DNA from: Roseateles_B sp051857535
GTDB taxonomy: Bacteria; Pseudomonadota; Gammaproteobacteria; Burkholderiales; Burkholderiaceae_C
NCBI RefSeq assembly: GCF_051857535.1
Contig: NZ_JBPZGY010000004.1
Coordinates: 310,001-374,000 of the forward strand
Reading direction: 5' to 3'
Length of the DNA: 64,000 nucleotides
The position numbers and the translations under genes are program-made. The notes under the pieces are model-generated. The model was not told where the DNA came from, did no database searches, and saw nothing but the letters and a program-made list of their open reading frames with translations. Shown one piece after another: positions 53,105 to 62,433 of the stretch (positions are counted from its first letter, which is position 1; the number at the start of each line of letters is the position of its first letter).

Positions 53105-53125
53105 CTCAGCCCTCAGCCCTCAGCC
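53105..53125. repeat. Three tandem 7-bp repeats at the thioesterase stop
   Basis: CTCAGCC occurs three times in a row and runs through the stop codon of the leftward thioesterase gene. Seven is not a multiple of three, so gain or loss of one unit would shift the reading at the end of the protein and alter its tail. Possibly slippage-prone, with no evidence of a function. Confidence 0.6.
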
Positions 53126-53677
53126 CTGCCGCTGCTCGAAGATCAGGCAGGTGGTGCTGGCGTGTGCGTAGAGCTTGCCGTCATGCCCCACCAGGCGTGC
53201 TTCCGAGGTGGCGACCTGCCGGCCGCGGTGCGTCACTTCGCCGATGGCGCGGACCAGGGGGACCTTGTCCGTCAAGGCCCGCACCAGGTTCACCTTGAAC
53301 TCCAGCGTCGTGTAGCCGCTGCCGGCTTCCAGCGTGGTGTGCACCGCGCAGCCCAGGGCTGAGTCCAGCAGGGTGGCGAACCAGCCGCCATGCACGGTGC
53401 CCAGGGGGTTGTAGTGGCGGAACTGCGGCTTGCCCTGGAAGACGGCCTTGCCCTTGGCCACCTCGACCAGCAGGAAGTCCAGGGTCAGGGCGATGGGCGG
53501 AGGCGGCAGTTCGCCGTCCAGCATGGCCTGCATCTGGGCCAGGCCGTCCAGCCCGGCCAACTGGTCCAGGCGCGCGAGGCCGGGCTCACCGAGCATGCGC
53601 TGGCGGACCTGGGCTTCCTCGTCACACCAGCGCTGGAGCAGGGCATCTGCATGGGTGGCGCTGTCGGTTCGGCTCAT
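53120..53677 (-). CDS. PaaI-type hotdog thioesterase
   Basis: A 185-residue hotdog-fold protein. The catalytic block is NPLGTVHGGWFATLLDSALGCAVHT; then TLEFKVNLVRAL and HASTTCLIFEQ. Family members cleave acyl-CoA esters, often of phenylacetate or other aromatic acids. An N-terminal helical region of about 55 residues precedes the fold. It lies 18 bp downstream of xthA on the same strand, probably only co-transcribed. Confidence 0.85.
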   Translation of the reverse strand: MSRTDSATHADALLQRWCDEEAQVRQRMLGEPGLARLDQLAGLDGLAQMQAMLDGELPPPPIALTLDFLLVEVAKGKAVFQGKPQFRHYNPLGTVHGGWFATLLDSALGCAVHTTLEAGSGYTTLEFKVNLVRALTDKVPLVRAIGEVTHRGRQVATSEARLVGHDGKLYAHASTTCLIFEQRQG

Positions 53678-53695
53678 GAAGACTCCTGAAGGGCT

Positions 53696-54460
53696 TCAGC
53701 CCAGGGTGACGATGACGGGGGCGTGGTCGCTGGGGCGCTCGTTGCGGCGCGGCTGCTTGTCGATCTCGCAGGCCAGGACCTGCGCGCGCAGGGCTTCGCT
53801 GACCAGGATGTGATCGATGCGCAGGCCCTGGTTCTTGCGGAAGGCCAGGTTGCGGTAGTCCCACCAGCTCCAGCTCTTGGGCGGCTGCTCGAAGAGCCGG
53901 AAGGCGTCCACCAGGCCCAGTCCCAGCAGGTCCTGGAAATGGGCGCGCTCCTGCGGCGTGCAGTGGATCTGGCCTGCCCAGGCCACGGGGTCGTAGACGT
54001 CACGGTCCTCGGGGGCGATGTTGAAGTCCCCCATCAGCACCAGGCGCTCGTGCGTCTTCAGCTCGCTGCGCACCCATTCGCGCAAGGCCTCCAGCCAGCC
54101 CATCTTGTAGACGAACTTCTCGCTGTCCGGTGCCTGGCCATTGGGGAAGTAGGCACCGATGACGCGGACGCCGTCCACTGTGCCGGCGATCACGCGCGCC
54201 TGCTCGTCGCCAAGGCCGGGAATGTTCTTGACGACATCCAGGGCCGGCGTGCGGCTCAGCAGCGCCACGCCGTTGTAGGTCTTCTGGCCGAACCACTGCA
54301 CCTGATAGCCTGCCGCGCCGATCTCCAGCGTGGGGAATTTGTCATCCGTGAGCTTGGTTTCCTGCAGCACCAGGGCATCGACCGGATTCGCCGCCAGCCA
54401 GTCCAGCAGCTGGGGCAGGCGCACGGCCAGGGAGTTGACGTTCCACGTGGCAAATTTCAT
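53696..54460 (-). CDS. xthA: Exodeoxyribonuclease III (AP endonuclease)
   Basis: A 254-residue AP endonuclease/exonuclease of the EEP fold used in base-excision repair. MKFATWNVNSLAVRLPQLLDW is the standard start; the metal ligand Glu is in VLQETKLTDDKF, and GDFNIAPEDRDV and LRIDHILVSE and SDHAPVIVTLG finish the active site. The ATG at 54460 is favoured over a longer frame to 54601 that lacks family sequence. Confidence 0.95.
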   Translation of the reverse strand: MKFATWNVNSLAVRLPQLLDWLAANPVDALVLQETKLTDDKFPTLEIGAAGYQVQWFGQKTYNGVALLSRTPALDVVKNIPGLGDEQARVIAGTVDGVRVIGAYFPNGQAPDSEKFVYKMGWLEALREWVRSELKTHERLVLMGDFNIAPEDRDVYDPVAWAGQIHCTPQERAHFQDLLGLGLVDAFRLFEQPPKSWSWWDYRNLAFRKNQGLRIDHILVSEALRAQVLACEIDKQPRRNERPSDHAPVIVTLG

Positions 54461-54812
54461 GAGTTCGGGGCAAATGACGGGGGGAGCGACCATTGTCGGC
54501 CAGAACTGAGATTGCGTTGCCCCGGCGCGCTGCGTATGGTTGCACCACGGTGGAGCTTGCCACACCCTCCAGTGGTGCAGGACGCGCGCCGATGGCTGCA
54601 ATCAGCGGGATAACAAGCCAAAAGGCTGGCCCGCCCAAGGGAGCGATTCATGCAGTGCTGTGCCTGCGGGCCTTAGCCGCCCGGCTTCAACTTCCACGTC
54701 TCCTGCCGCACGGCGAGCCTGGTGCTGGGTCGTCGTGACGGTGCATTCCTGCCCGGCAAAGCGAGCGGTGTGCCTGTTGCGCACCTGCTCCAGCCATCCC
54801 ATGGAGAGAACC
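54461..54812. other. Divergent intergenic region xthA / chemotaxis receptor
   Basis: This 352-bp gap should hold both promoters. TGCACCAC (54541-54548) and GTGGTGCA (54572-54579) form an 8-bp inverted repeat 23 bp apart with a smaller CCAC/GTGG repeat inside, a possible operator. I looked for a flagellar sigma28 promoter (TAAA, 15 bp, GCCGATAA) and found none. Confidence 0.45.
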
Positions 54813-56501
54813 ATGCAACAAGGCAAGGCAAGTTCGGTACGAGGCATCTTCGGCACGCTGTTTGCCGCGGTGTTCGGCATCTCGGTGCTGCTCCTGTGCT
54901 CGACGCTGGCGATGCGGCGCGCAGCGGAAAGCGTGGAGCGCACCACCCAGGCGCGCTACGACTCCTACCTCCTGGCAGACGAACTGAGGCAGAGCTCGGA
55001 CGATCTCACCCGCCTCGCGCGGACCTATGTGATCAGCACGGATCCCAAATGGGAGAAGCAGTACTTCGAGGTGCTGGACGTCCGCAATGGCAGGCTCGCC
55101 AGGCCGGCGAACTACCAGGGCATCTACTGGGACTTTCGCGCTGCCGACGAAACACCCAGCAAGGGCAGCGGATCCCCCGTGCCCCTGCAGGACCTGATGA
55201 AGACGGCCGGTTTCACGGAGGCCGAGTTCGCCAAGCTGCGGGAAGCCCAGCAGAACTCCAACGACCTGGTGCGCACCGAGACCATCGCCATGAACCTCGT
55301 CAAGGGCCTCTACGACGACGGCAAGGGCGGCTTCACCAAGCAGGGCGAGCCGGACCTGGAGCGGGCCCGCGCCATGATGCACGACCTGGACTATCACCGC
55401 TTCAAGGCCAAGATCATGCGGCCGGTGGACGAGTTCCTCCAGCTGCTGGACCAACGCACGGCCCTTGCCGTGGCGCAGGCCAGCAAGCAGCGCAGTACCT
55501 GGGCCAATGTCTCGGTGCTGCTGGCCGTGTTGCTGGTGCTGGCCGTGGCAGCTCTGCTGTGGTGGGGCTACCGCGCCCTTCTTTCGCAGTTGGGGGCCGA
55601 ACCCGCCCAGGTGCGCAGCATCGTGGAGCGGGTGGCGTCGGGTGACCTCAGCAGCCCGGTCGAATTGCAGGGCGTTTCATCGCACAGCCTGCTGGCCTCG
55701 GTATCCCGCATGCAGCATGCCCTGCGTGACGTGGTCGGGGCGGTGCGTGCCAGCAGCGACAGCATCGTGACCGGATCGGCCCAGATCGCCACGGGCAATG
55801 CCGATCTTTCCCAGCGCACCGAGCAGCAGTCCAGCAATCTGCAGCAGACGGCGGCCTCGATGGAGACGCTGTCAGACACCGTGCGCAGCAATGCAGACAC
55901 CGCCCGCCAGGCCACCCAGCTCGCGGGCTCGGCCAGCGCGGTCGCCGAGCGCGGTGGCGAGGTGGTCAGCCGCGTGGTCTCGACCATGGAGGAGATCAAC
56001 GGCGCCTCGCGCAAGATCGTCGACATCATCGGGGTCATCGACGGCATCGCCTTCCAGACCAACATCCTGGCCCTCAACGCTGCGGTGGAGGCCGCGCGTG
56101 CCGGGGAGCAGGGCCGCGGCTTTGCCGTCGTGGCCAGCGAGGTGCGCAGCCTGGCCCAGCGCAGCGCAGAGGCCGCCCGCGAGATCAAGAGCCTGATACA
56201 CGACAGCGTGGGCAAGGTCGAGGCCGGCAGCCTGCTGGTGAACGAGGCTGGCAGCACCATGGCCGACATCGTCAGCCAGGTGCGCCGCGTCACCGACCTG
56301 ATCAGCGAGATCAGCGCTGCCAACAGCGAGCAGACCACCGGCATCCAGCAGATCAGCAGCGCCGTGGGCCAGCTCGACCATGTCACGCAGCAGAACGCCG
56401 CGCTGGTGGAGCAGAGCGCCGCGGCGGCGGAAAGCCTCAGCCAGCAGGCTCAGGCGCTGATCGAGGCGGTGAGGGCCTTCAGGCTGGAGCCTGCGGCCTG
56501 A
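54813..56501 (+). CDS. Methyl-accepting chemotaxis protein
   Basis: A 562-residue receptor. Helix 1 (about 15-38), a periplasmic sensor of about 190 residues with YVISTDPKWEKQYFEVLD, helix 2 (about 230-252, VSVLLAVLLVLAVAALLWWG), a HAMP-like region, and the signalling tip IIGVIDGIAFQTNILALN with AAVEAARAGEQGRGFAVVA, which contacts CheA and CheW. There is no C-terminal pentapeptide for CheR; it ends FRLEPAA. ATG 54813 has GGAGAG five bases before it. Ligand unknown. No other chemotaxis gene is in the window, so it is an orphan receptor. Confidence 0.93.
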   Translation: MQQGKASSVRGIFGTLFAAVFGISVLLLCSTLAMRRAAESVERTTQARYDSYLLADELRQSSDDLTRLARTYVISTDPKWEKQYFEVLDVRNGRLARPANYQGIYWDFRAADETPSKGSGSPVPLQDLMKTAGFTEAEFAKLREAQQNSNDLVRTETIAMNLVKGLYDDGKGGFTKQGEPDLERARAMMHDLDYHRFKAKIMRPVDEFLQLLDQRTALAVAQASKQRSTWANVSVLLAVLLVLAVAALLWWGYRALLSQLGAEPAQVRSIVERVASGDLSSPVELQGVSSHSLLASVSRMQHALRDVVGAVRASSDSIVTGSAQIATGNADLSQRTEQQSSNLQQTAASMETLSDTVRSNADTARQATQLAGSASAVAERGGEVVSRVVSTMEEINGASRKIVDIIGVIDGIAFQTNILALNAAVEAARAGEQGRGFAVVASEVRSLAQRSAEAAREIKSLIHDSVGKVEAGSLLVNEAGSTMADIVSQVRRVTDLISEISAANSEQTTGIQQISSAVGQLDHVTQQNAALVEQSAAAAESLSQQAQALIEAVRAFRLEPAA

Positions 56502-56516
56502 AACGAGGGCCTTGAA

Positions 56517-57095
56517 TCAGTAGTGAAGCCAGGCTGCAATCCCGATCACGATGCCCACGCCACCCACCGCCAGGGTGGCCCATTCCATCCAGCGGCGGCG
56601 GGTCAGCAGGGCGATGGCGGCGACGGCGATGGAGACCTGCAGCGCCGTCGTGGCCTGGGCCCAGCGGTGGTGCTGGTGCAGTTGCTCCTCGCTCTTGTGG
56701 TCGAAGTCCGCGGATGCCTTCTCCAGGGCCTCGGCCTCTTTCTTGATCTCGTTCTTCTCGGTTTCGTAGCGCTCGATCTTGGCCTTGTACTTGGCCTTCT
56801 GCTCCTCGCTGGGTGCCAGGTCCATGGCAATCTCGGCGAGGTTCTGCTTGCTGCTCTTGGACTGGAAGTAGGCCCAACGGTTGGCCGCTTCGGTCTTCTT
56901 GATGGCCGCGTCGTTCTTGTAGAGCCCCGCATTGGCCTGCGTGGCGCCGCCCATGTAGGAGAAGAGGGCACCCACCGTGGCCAGGATGGCCGTGATCACG
57001 GCCAGTTGCCCGGCCATTCCCTTGGGTTCGTGCTGGGCCGCATGCTCCAGCTCATGGTCATGCGGGCCGTGGACGTGAAAGCCGCCTCCAGACAT
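56517..57095 (-). CDS. DUF4337 membrane protein
   Basis: A 192-residue protein with a His-rich start (FHVHGPHDHELEHAAQHEP), one helix at about 27-47, a long coiled coil (KAKYKAKIERYETEKNEIKK region) and two helices near the C-terminus. It matches DUF4337, of unknown role. The start at ATG 57095 has a strong GGAGGA site. It follows folA by 30 bp, as last gene of thyA-folA-DUF4337. The His-rich head could bind metal, but that is speculation. Confidence 0.85.
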   Translation of the reverse strand: MSGGGFHVHGPHDHELEHAAQHEPKGMAGQLAVITAILATVGALFSYMGGATQANAGLYKNDAAIKKTEAANRWAYFQSKSSKQNLAEIAMDLAPSEEQKAKYKAKIERYETEKNEIKKEAEALEKASADFDHKSEEQLHQHHRWAQATTALQVSIAVAAIALLTRRRWMEWATLAVGGVGIVIGIAAWLHY

Positions 57096-57125
57096 GGTCA
57101 ATTCCTCCAGATGTTGTGATGCTGT

Positions 57126-57632
57126 TCAGCGTCGGCGCTCCAGGCGCACGAAGCTGTAGGCGAAGCCCTCGGGCTCGCCGGGGCGATGATGGTGAAGTTC
57201 GCGACTGCATTCGCGGAACTGGGCAGGGTCCCAGGCGGGGAAGAAGGCATCGGCCGGGCGCTGCAGCTCGAACAGCGTCAGCTCCAGGGCCGTGGCCAGG
57301 GGCAGGGCCAGGGCATAGATCTCGGCGCCGCCCATCACGAAGACCTGCTCGCCCGGCGTGCAGGCCGCCAGGGCCGAGGACAGCTCGGTGAAGACCTCGG
57401 CGCCGGGCAGCTGCAGACCGGCCTGGCGGCTCAGGACCAGATTGCGCCGACCGGGCAGTGGACGGAACTTCGGCGGTATGGATGCCCAGGTCTTGCGGCC
57501 CATCAGCACTGTGTGGCCCAGGGTGAGCGCCTTGAAGTGCGCCATGTCCTCGGGCAGTCGCACCAGCAGCTCATTGCCCAGGCCGATGCCACGGTCCAGG
57601 CACAGGCCGGCGATGAGGGTCAGGTCTTGCAT
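57126..57632 (-). CDS. folA: Dihydrofolate reductase
   Basis: A 168-residue reductase of dihydrofolate with NADPH. Family pattern: LTLIAGLCLDRGIGLGNELLV, LPEDMAHFKALTLGHTVLMGRKTWASIP, LVLSRQ and VMGGAEIYALALP. The residue at the acidic folate-binding site is the Glu/Asp of LPEDM. The gene is 17 bp downstream of thyA, the enzyme that generates its substrate; the coupling is common. Confidence 0.95.
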   Translation of the reverse strand: MQDLTLIAGLCLDRGIGLGNELLVRLPEDMAHFKALTLGHTVLMGRKTWASIPPKFRPLPGRRNLVLSRQAGLQLPGAEVFTELSSALAACTPGEQVFVMGGAEIYALALPLATALELTLFELQRPADAFFPAWDPAQFRECSRELHHHRPGEPEGFAYSFVRLERRR

Positions 57633-57649
57633 GCGCAGCGCCCCGTCAC

Positions 57650-58483
57650 TCAGACAGCCACCGGCGCCTTGATGGCGGCGTGGTGCTCATAGCCCTGCAC
57701 CTCGAAGTCTTCCAGTGTGTAGTCGAAGAGGCTGTCCGGCCTGCGGCGGATGTGCAGGGTCGGGTAGGGGAAGGGCTGGCGGGCGAGTTGGGTCTGCACC
57801 TGCTCGAAGTGGTTGCTGTAGATGTGGCAGTCGCCACCGGTCCAGATGAAGTCACCCACGTCCAGGTCGCACTGCTGGGCCACCATGTGGGTCAGCAGGG
57901 CATAGCTGGCGATGTTGAAGGGCACGCCCAGGAAGATGTCGGCGCTGCGCTGGTAGAGCTGGCAGGACAGCCGACCGCGGCCGCCGGGCTCATTGGCGGG
58001 GGCCACGTAGAACTGGAAGAACGCGTGACAGGGCATCAGGGCCATCTTGGACAGGTCGGCGACGTTCCAGGCGCTCACGATGAGGCGGCGCGAGTCGGGA
58101 TTGCTGCGCAGCTGTTGCAGCACGTCATTGATCTGGTCGATGTGGCCGCCGTCGGGCGTGGGCCAGGAGCGCCACTGAACGCCGTAGACCGGGCCGAGGT
58201 CACCATCTTCGCGGGCCCATTCGTCCCAGATGGTGCAGCCGCGTTCCTGCAGCCACTTCACATTGGAGTCGCCGCGCAGGAACCACAGCAGCTCCAGGAT
58301 GATGGACTTCAGGTGCACCTTCTTGGTCGTCACCAGGGGGAAGCCTTCATTCAGGTTGAAGCGCATCTGGTGGCCGAAGACCGAGCGCGTGCCGGTGCCG
58401 GTGCGGTCGCCCTTGGCCACGCCCTGTTCAAAGACAAGGCGCATGAAATCTTCGTACTGGCTTCGAACGGGGTGGGTGGTCAC
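57650..58483 (-). CDS. thyA: Thymidylate synthase ThyA
   Basis: A 277-residue enzyme that methylates dUMP using methylenetetrahydrofolate. The catalytic Cys is in LMPCHAFFQFYV; RTGTGTRSVFGHQMRF and DFIWTGGDCHIYSNH form the folate and dUMP sites. Starts with GTG at 58483. The sequence has a short insertion near WARED. Upstream of folA in the same operon. Confidence 0.96.
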   Translation of the reverse strand: MTTHPVRSQYEDFMRLVFEQGVAKGDRTGTGTRSVFGHQMRFNLNEGFPLVTTKKVHLKSIILELLWFLRGDSNVKWLQERGCTIWDEWAREDGDLGPVYGVQWRSWPTPDGGHIDQINDVLQQLRSNPDSRRLIVSAWNVADLSKMALMPCHAFFQFYVAPANEPGGRGRLSCQLYQRSADIFLGVPFNIASYALLTHMVAQQCDLDVGDFIWTGGDCHIYSNHFEQVQTQLARQPFPYPTLHIRRRPDSLFDYTLEDFEVQGYEHHAAIKAPVAV

Positions 58484-58540
58484 GGCAGGGATCCGGGCCG
58501 CCTTGGGGCGGCATCAGGGCAGCAATCGAGGCAGCGTAGT

Positions 58541-58560
58541 TTATGCGAGCTTATGCGAGC
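58541..58560. repeat. 10-bp tandem duplication at the mscS stop
   Basis: TTATGCGAGC is present twice in a row; the second copy contains the stop codon and last two codons of the leftward channel gene. If the first copy was made by slippage, the gene end is unchanged because the stop comes first. No function apparent. Confidence 0.6.
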
Positions 58561-60317
58561 CGCCGGCCGCTGGAGGGCGGCGTGCCGGCGGGATCGCCCT
58601 TCACTGGTTCGGGGCGCCAGCGGGCTGGCGGGACCACCTTGGCCTCAGCCGGATCGCCCAGGTAGTGCGGGGACATGATCTGCACGCCGAACTCGTTGAA
58701 GACGTCCTGGATCTCCGCGTGCAGCAGGCTCAGTACCTGGGCGCGCGGACCCGGCTCCGTGGGCTGGGCCTGCACCACCAGGCGGTACTCGACGTAGAAG
58801 TCCGACAGCGCGGTCTGGAATACGCGCGGCGCGGGGGTCTGCAGGATGCCCGGGGTGCGGGCCGCGGCGAGCTTGAGCATGGCCTCGACTTGGCGCCAGG
58901 CGGTGTCATAACCAATGGTCACCGTCGTGTCCAGTGCGAAGCCTGCGCCGCCGCCGGTGCGGGAGTAGTTGCGCGTGACGCTGCCGGCGATCAGGGCGTT
59001 GGGCAAGGTGAGTTCGTCGCCCTGGCCCGTGCGGATGCGGGTGGCGAAGGTGCCCAGCTCGGTGACCGTGCCTTCATGCTCGCCGATGCGCACGTATTCG
59101 CCGATGCGCAGCGTGCGCGTGTACATCAGGATCAGCCCGGCGGCCGCTTGCCCCACCACGCTGGAGGCGCCCAGCGAGGCCATCAGGCCGATGAGCACGG
59201 ACAGGCCTTTGAAGGCCTCGGTCTGCGCGCCGGGGAGGTAGGGGTAGGCCATGGCCACGGCGAAGGCCCAGATGCCCAGGCGCAGCAGGCGGCGCGTCGG
59301 GCGGGCGGTGTCGGCGTCCAGCCAGCCCAGGTCGACGGCACCGGATTCGGCGCGCTCGAAGAAGGGGTCCAGGGCCGTGCTCAGGAAATGCGCGAGTACG
59401 AAGATGAGAATGGCCACCAGCAGCTGGGGCAGGGCGCTGGCGGCGCCGATCAGCAGGCCGCCCAGGGCGTCGCGCAGCATGGCATGGAGCTGCTCGCCCC
59501 AGACCCGTGTGTAGGGGAACTGGCGCAGGGCCCAGCCCAGCCACTCGTACACCAGCAGCAGCCACAGGCCGGCATGCAGCAGGCGAACGACCAGCCGCAC
59601 GCCGTCTCCCAGGCGGTCCAGGCTCAGCAGCGTGACGCCGCTGACCTGCAGCTTGCGGGCCTGTGCACCCGCCCCACGTGCGAGCAGGCGCAGGCTGATC
59701 CGCGACATCTTGCGCAGGGCCCATAGCAAGGGCAGCAGCAGGGCCAGCGAACCCAGCACCCACAGCGCGGCGAGGCCCAGGCGCTGCCAGCTGTGAGCCT
59801 CCTGATGCTCGGCCAGGGCCTGCTGCAGCTGGGCCTTGGCGGCCTGCGCGCGCTGGTCCAGATCCGGTTCCGCGGAGGCGTCCAGGCCCAGGTCGCCCGG
59901 CATGAGGGTGCCGATCAGTTGGCCGTTCACGAGCAGGGCCCGCCCCTCGGGCGTGGGGCGCAGCTCCACCCGGTAATCGGGCGACTGCATCTCCAGCACG
60001 GCCTGCAGCTGGGCCTGTGCGCGCCGCTGCCGGTCGGCCGGGCTCAGGCCCAGCGAACCGGCGCGGAAGACGAGGATGTCGCGCCCCGCCAATTGCAGTC
60101 GCGGCTCGGCGAGGGCTGGTCGCGATGCCGGGAGCGCTGCCGCGACGGCCGAGGCGGCCGAGGCGGCCGAGGCGGGCGCTGCCGCCGACGCTTGGGCGAG
60201 CCCGGCCTGGGGCAGCGCCATCAGCAGCGCGGCCAGCAGCAGGCACAGGCCCTGATGAAGTCGGTCGAACAGCGATGGGATCTTGGGTAGTTGCGCGGGC
60301 AGGCAGGTCCGTGTCAT
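58551..60317 (-). CDS. Mechanosensitive ion channel, MscS family, with large N-terminal region
   Basis: A 588-residue membrane protein. A signal-like helix and an Ala/Ser-rich stretch (about 45-70) lead to a periplasmic domain, then several helices (about 180-370), and the MscS core: the pore helix and beta domain carry LMASLGASSVVGQAAAGLILMYTRTLRIGEYVRIGEHEG followed by GQGDELTLPNALI. A C-terminal extension of about 30 residues is basic. Larger than E. coli MscS (286), so a MscK/YbdG-like variant. Release of solutes after hypo-osmotic shock is the usual role. Confidence 0.88.
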   Translation of the reverse strand: MTRTCLPAQLPKIPSLFDRLHQGLCLLLAALLMALPQAGLAQASAAAPASAASAASAVAAALPASRPALAEPRLQLAGRDILVFRAGSLGLSPADRQRRAQAQLQAVLEMQSPDYRVELRPTPEGRALLVNGQLIGTLMPGDLGLDASAEPDLDQRAQAAKAQLQQALAEHQEAHSWQRLGLAALWVLGSLALLLPLLWALRKMSRISLRLLARGAGAQARKLQVSGVTLLSLDRLGDGVRLVVRLLHAGLWLLLVYEWLGWALRQFPYTRVWGEQLHAMLRDALGGLLIGAASALPQLLVAILIFVLAHFLSTALDPFFERAESGAVDLGWLDADTARPTRRLLRLGIWAFAVAMAYPYLPGAQTEAFKGLSVLIGLMASLGASSVVGQAAAGLILMYTRTLRIGEYVRIGEHEGTVTELGTFATRIRTGQGDELTLPNALIAGSVTRNYSRTGGGAGFALDTTVTIGYDTAWRQVEAMLKLAAARTPGILQTPAPRVFQTALSDFYVEYRLVVQAQPTEPGPRAQVLSLLHAEIQDVFNEFGVQIMSPHYLGDPAEAKVVPPARWRPEPVKGDPAGTPPSSGRRLA

Positions 60318-60392
60318 GGGCGATCCGGGTGTCGTGGGCGGGCGTGGGTTCAGCCCGGCAGGGCGGCTCAACTCTACCCGCCCGGGGCCGCC

Positions 60393-62222
60393 TCAGGCGC
60401 CCGTCTGGAACTGCAGCGCGGCCAGCCGCGCGTAGATGCCGCCGCGCTCGATCAGCTCAGCATGCGTGCCCTGCTCAACGATGTGGCCGTGGTCCAGCAC
60501 CAGGATGCGGTCTGCCCGTTGCACCGTGGCCAGGCGGTGGGCGATCACCAGGGTGCTGCGCTGGCGCATGGCCGCTTCCAGCGCTGCCTGCACGACGCGC
60601 TCGCTCTCGGCGTCCAGAGCGCTGGTAGCCTCGTCCAGCAAGAGCAGGGGCGGGTTCTTCAGGATGGCGCGGGCGATGCTGATGCGCTGGCGCTGGCCCC
60701 CCGAGAGCCGCACGCCGCGCTCGCCCAGGAAGGTCTGGTAGCCCTGGGGCAGGGCGCTGATGAAGTCATGGGCGAAGGCAGCCTTGGCCGCGGCGATGAC
60801 CTCCTCGTCCGAGGCCTCCGGCCGGCCGTAGCGGATGTTCTCCAGGGCGTTGGTCGAGAAGATCACGCTGTCCTGGGGCACCAGCCCGATGCGCTGGCGC
60901 AGTGCCTGCAGTGGCAGCTGCGCGATGGGCACGCCGTCCAGCTCGATGCGGCCCAGCTGCGCGTCGTAGAAGCGCTGCAGCAGCTGCAGCACCGTGCTCT
61001 TGCCTGCACCGCTGGCGCCGACCAGGGCGACGGTCTCGCCGGGCGCAAGGCTGAGGCTCAGGCCCTGCAGGGCGGGCTTGTCGGGCCGCGAGGGGTAGTG
61101 GAAGTGCACATCGTCCAGCACCAGCGTCGCGCCGGCACGGGCGGGTGGCAGGGTCTGTGCCTGGGGCGGATCCTGGATGGGCGATTGCGCGCTGAGCAGC
61201 TCGCTCAGCCGCTCCATGGCGCCGGCCGCGCGAAGCACCTCGCCCCAGACCTCGGCCAGCACCGCCACGCTGGAGACCAGCAGGGTCACGTAGACCAGGG
61301 TCTGGCCCAGCAGGCCGGCACTCATGCGGCCCTCGATGACGGCCTCGGTGCCCCGGTACAGGCCGAAGAGCATGGCGCCGAAGGTGGCGGTGATGAGGAA
61401 GGCCACCAGCCCGGCGCGCACCTTCATGCGCTTGCGGGCCGTGTCGAAGGCGGCCTCGCTGGCCTGCTCGAAGCGCTGGCCTTCGCGGGCCTCCTGTGTG
61501 TAGCTCTGCACCACGGTGACGGCATTGATCACCTCGGCGGCGATGGCGCTGGTGTCCGCCACCCGGTCTTGGCTGGCGCGGCTGAGCTTGCGCACCCGGC
61601 GCCCCAGCAGCACGGCCGGCAGCACCACCAGGGTCAGCAGGCCCAGCACCGGCAGCATCAGGCCCGGGTTGCTCCAGACCAGCATCAGCAGGGCGCCCAC
61701 GCCCATCACCACATTGCGCAGACCCATCGAGAGGCTGGACCCCACGACGGTCTGCACCACGGTCGTGTCGGTGGTGAGTCGGCTCAGCACCTCACCGGTC
61801 TGGGTGGTTTCGAAGAAGGCCGGGCTCTGCTTGAGCACATGCCGGTAGACCGCGTTGCGCAGGTCAGCCGTGACCCGCTCGCCCAGCCAGGTGACGCTGT
61901 AGAAGCGCGCGGCGGAGAACACGGCGAGCGTCACGCCCACGCCGAACAGCGCCCCGAAATGCCCGCGCAGGGCCATGACCCGCTGGGCGGGATCGCTGGA
62001 CACCAGGCCCTGGTCGATCAACTGCTTGAGGGCCACGGGGAAGAGCAGGGTGCTGACGGCCGCCAGCAACAAGAACAAGCCGGCCAGGATGACCCTCCCG
62101 CGGTAGGGCCGCAGAAAAGGCCACAGCGCGGCCAGGGCCTGGGGCGGGCCCTTGGCCTTGTCGGCACCGGGGGCGCTGCGCTGGAGGGGGGCGGGGGAGG
62201 TGGCGACTGGGGTGTCCGACAT
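60393..62222 (-). CDS. ABC exporter, fused permease/ATPase (MsbA-like)
   Basis: A 609-residue half-transporter that should act as a dimer. Six helices in the first 330 residues (from FLRPYRGRVILAGLFLL) are followed by an ATPase domain: Walker A GASGAGKST, Q-loop VPQDSVIFS, signature LSGGQRQRISIARAIL, Walker B LLLLDEATSALD, H-loop IAHRLAT. Substrate cannot be read; lipid-type molecules and drugs are typical. It is divergent from marR, whose operator lies 180-206 bp upstream of its start, so MarR may influence it. Confidence 0.9.
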   Translation of the reverse strand: MSDTPVATSPAPLQRSAPGADKAKGPPQALAALWPFLRPYRGRVILAGLFLLLAAVSTLLFPVALKQLIDQGLVSSDPAQRVMALRGHFGALFGVGVTLAVFSAARFYSVTWLGERVTADLRNAVYRHVLKQSPAFFETTQTGEVLSRLTTDTTVVQTVVGSSLSMGLRNVVMGVGALLMLVWSNPGLMLPVLGLLTLVVLPAVLLGRRVRKLSRASQDRVADTSAIAAEVINAVTVVQSYTQEAREGQRFEQASEAAFDTARKRMKVRAGLVAFLITATFGAMLFGLYRGTEAVIEGRMSAGLLGQTLVYVTLLVSSVAVLAEVWGEVLRAAGAMERLSELLSAQSPIQDPPQAQTLPPARAGATLVLDDVHFHYPSRPDKPALQGLSLSLAPGETVALVGASGAGKSTVLQLLQRFYDAQLGRIELDGVPIAQLPLQALRQRIGLVPQDSVIFSTNALENIRYGRPEASDEEVIAAAKAAFAHDFISALPQGYQTFLGERGVRLSGGQRQRISIARAILKNPPLLLLDEATSALDAESERVVQAALEAAMRQRSTLVIAHRLATVQRADRILVLDHGHIVEQGTHAELIERGGIYARLAALQFQTGA

Positions 62223-62401
62223 GGGCTGGAGGCGTGCGGGCTGGATGCGGGCTTGCGGGGCGGCGGGCTTGCGGGGTGTGGCCGGGAACTGGGGCCAGAC
62301 CCGCCAAATGCAAGCGGATCTGTGCGAAATGCAGCAATTTGGACGGAAACAGCCCCTGAACCACGCGGGAAGGGTGATGCCCCCGACTTCCGCAAGGATA
62401 C

Positions 62402-62428
62402 TTGCCTGAGCAATAATTGCCTAGGCAA
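62402..62428 (+). promoter_or_regulatory. Tandem MarR-type operator
   Basis: Two 12-base palindromes 15 bp apart: TTGCCTGAGCAA (62402, two mismatched centre bases) and TTGCCTAGGCAA (62417, perfect). The second extends to the 16-base perfect palindrome AATTGCCTAGGCAATT (62415-62430). It ends only 4 bases before the marR ATG. Its place before marR suggests autorepression. Confidence 0.75.
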
Positions 62429-62433
62429 TTGAT

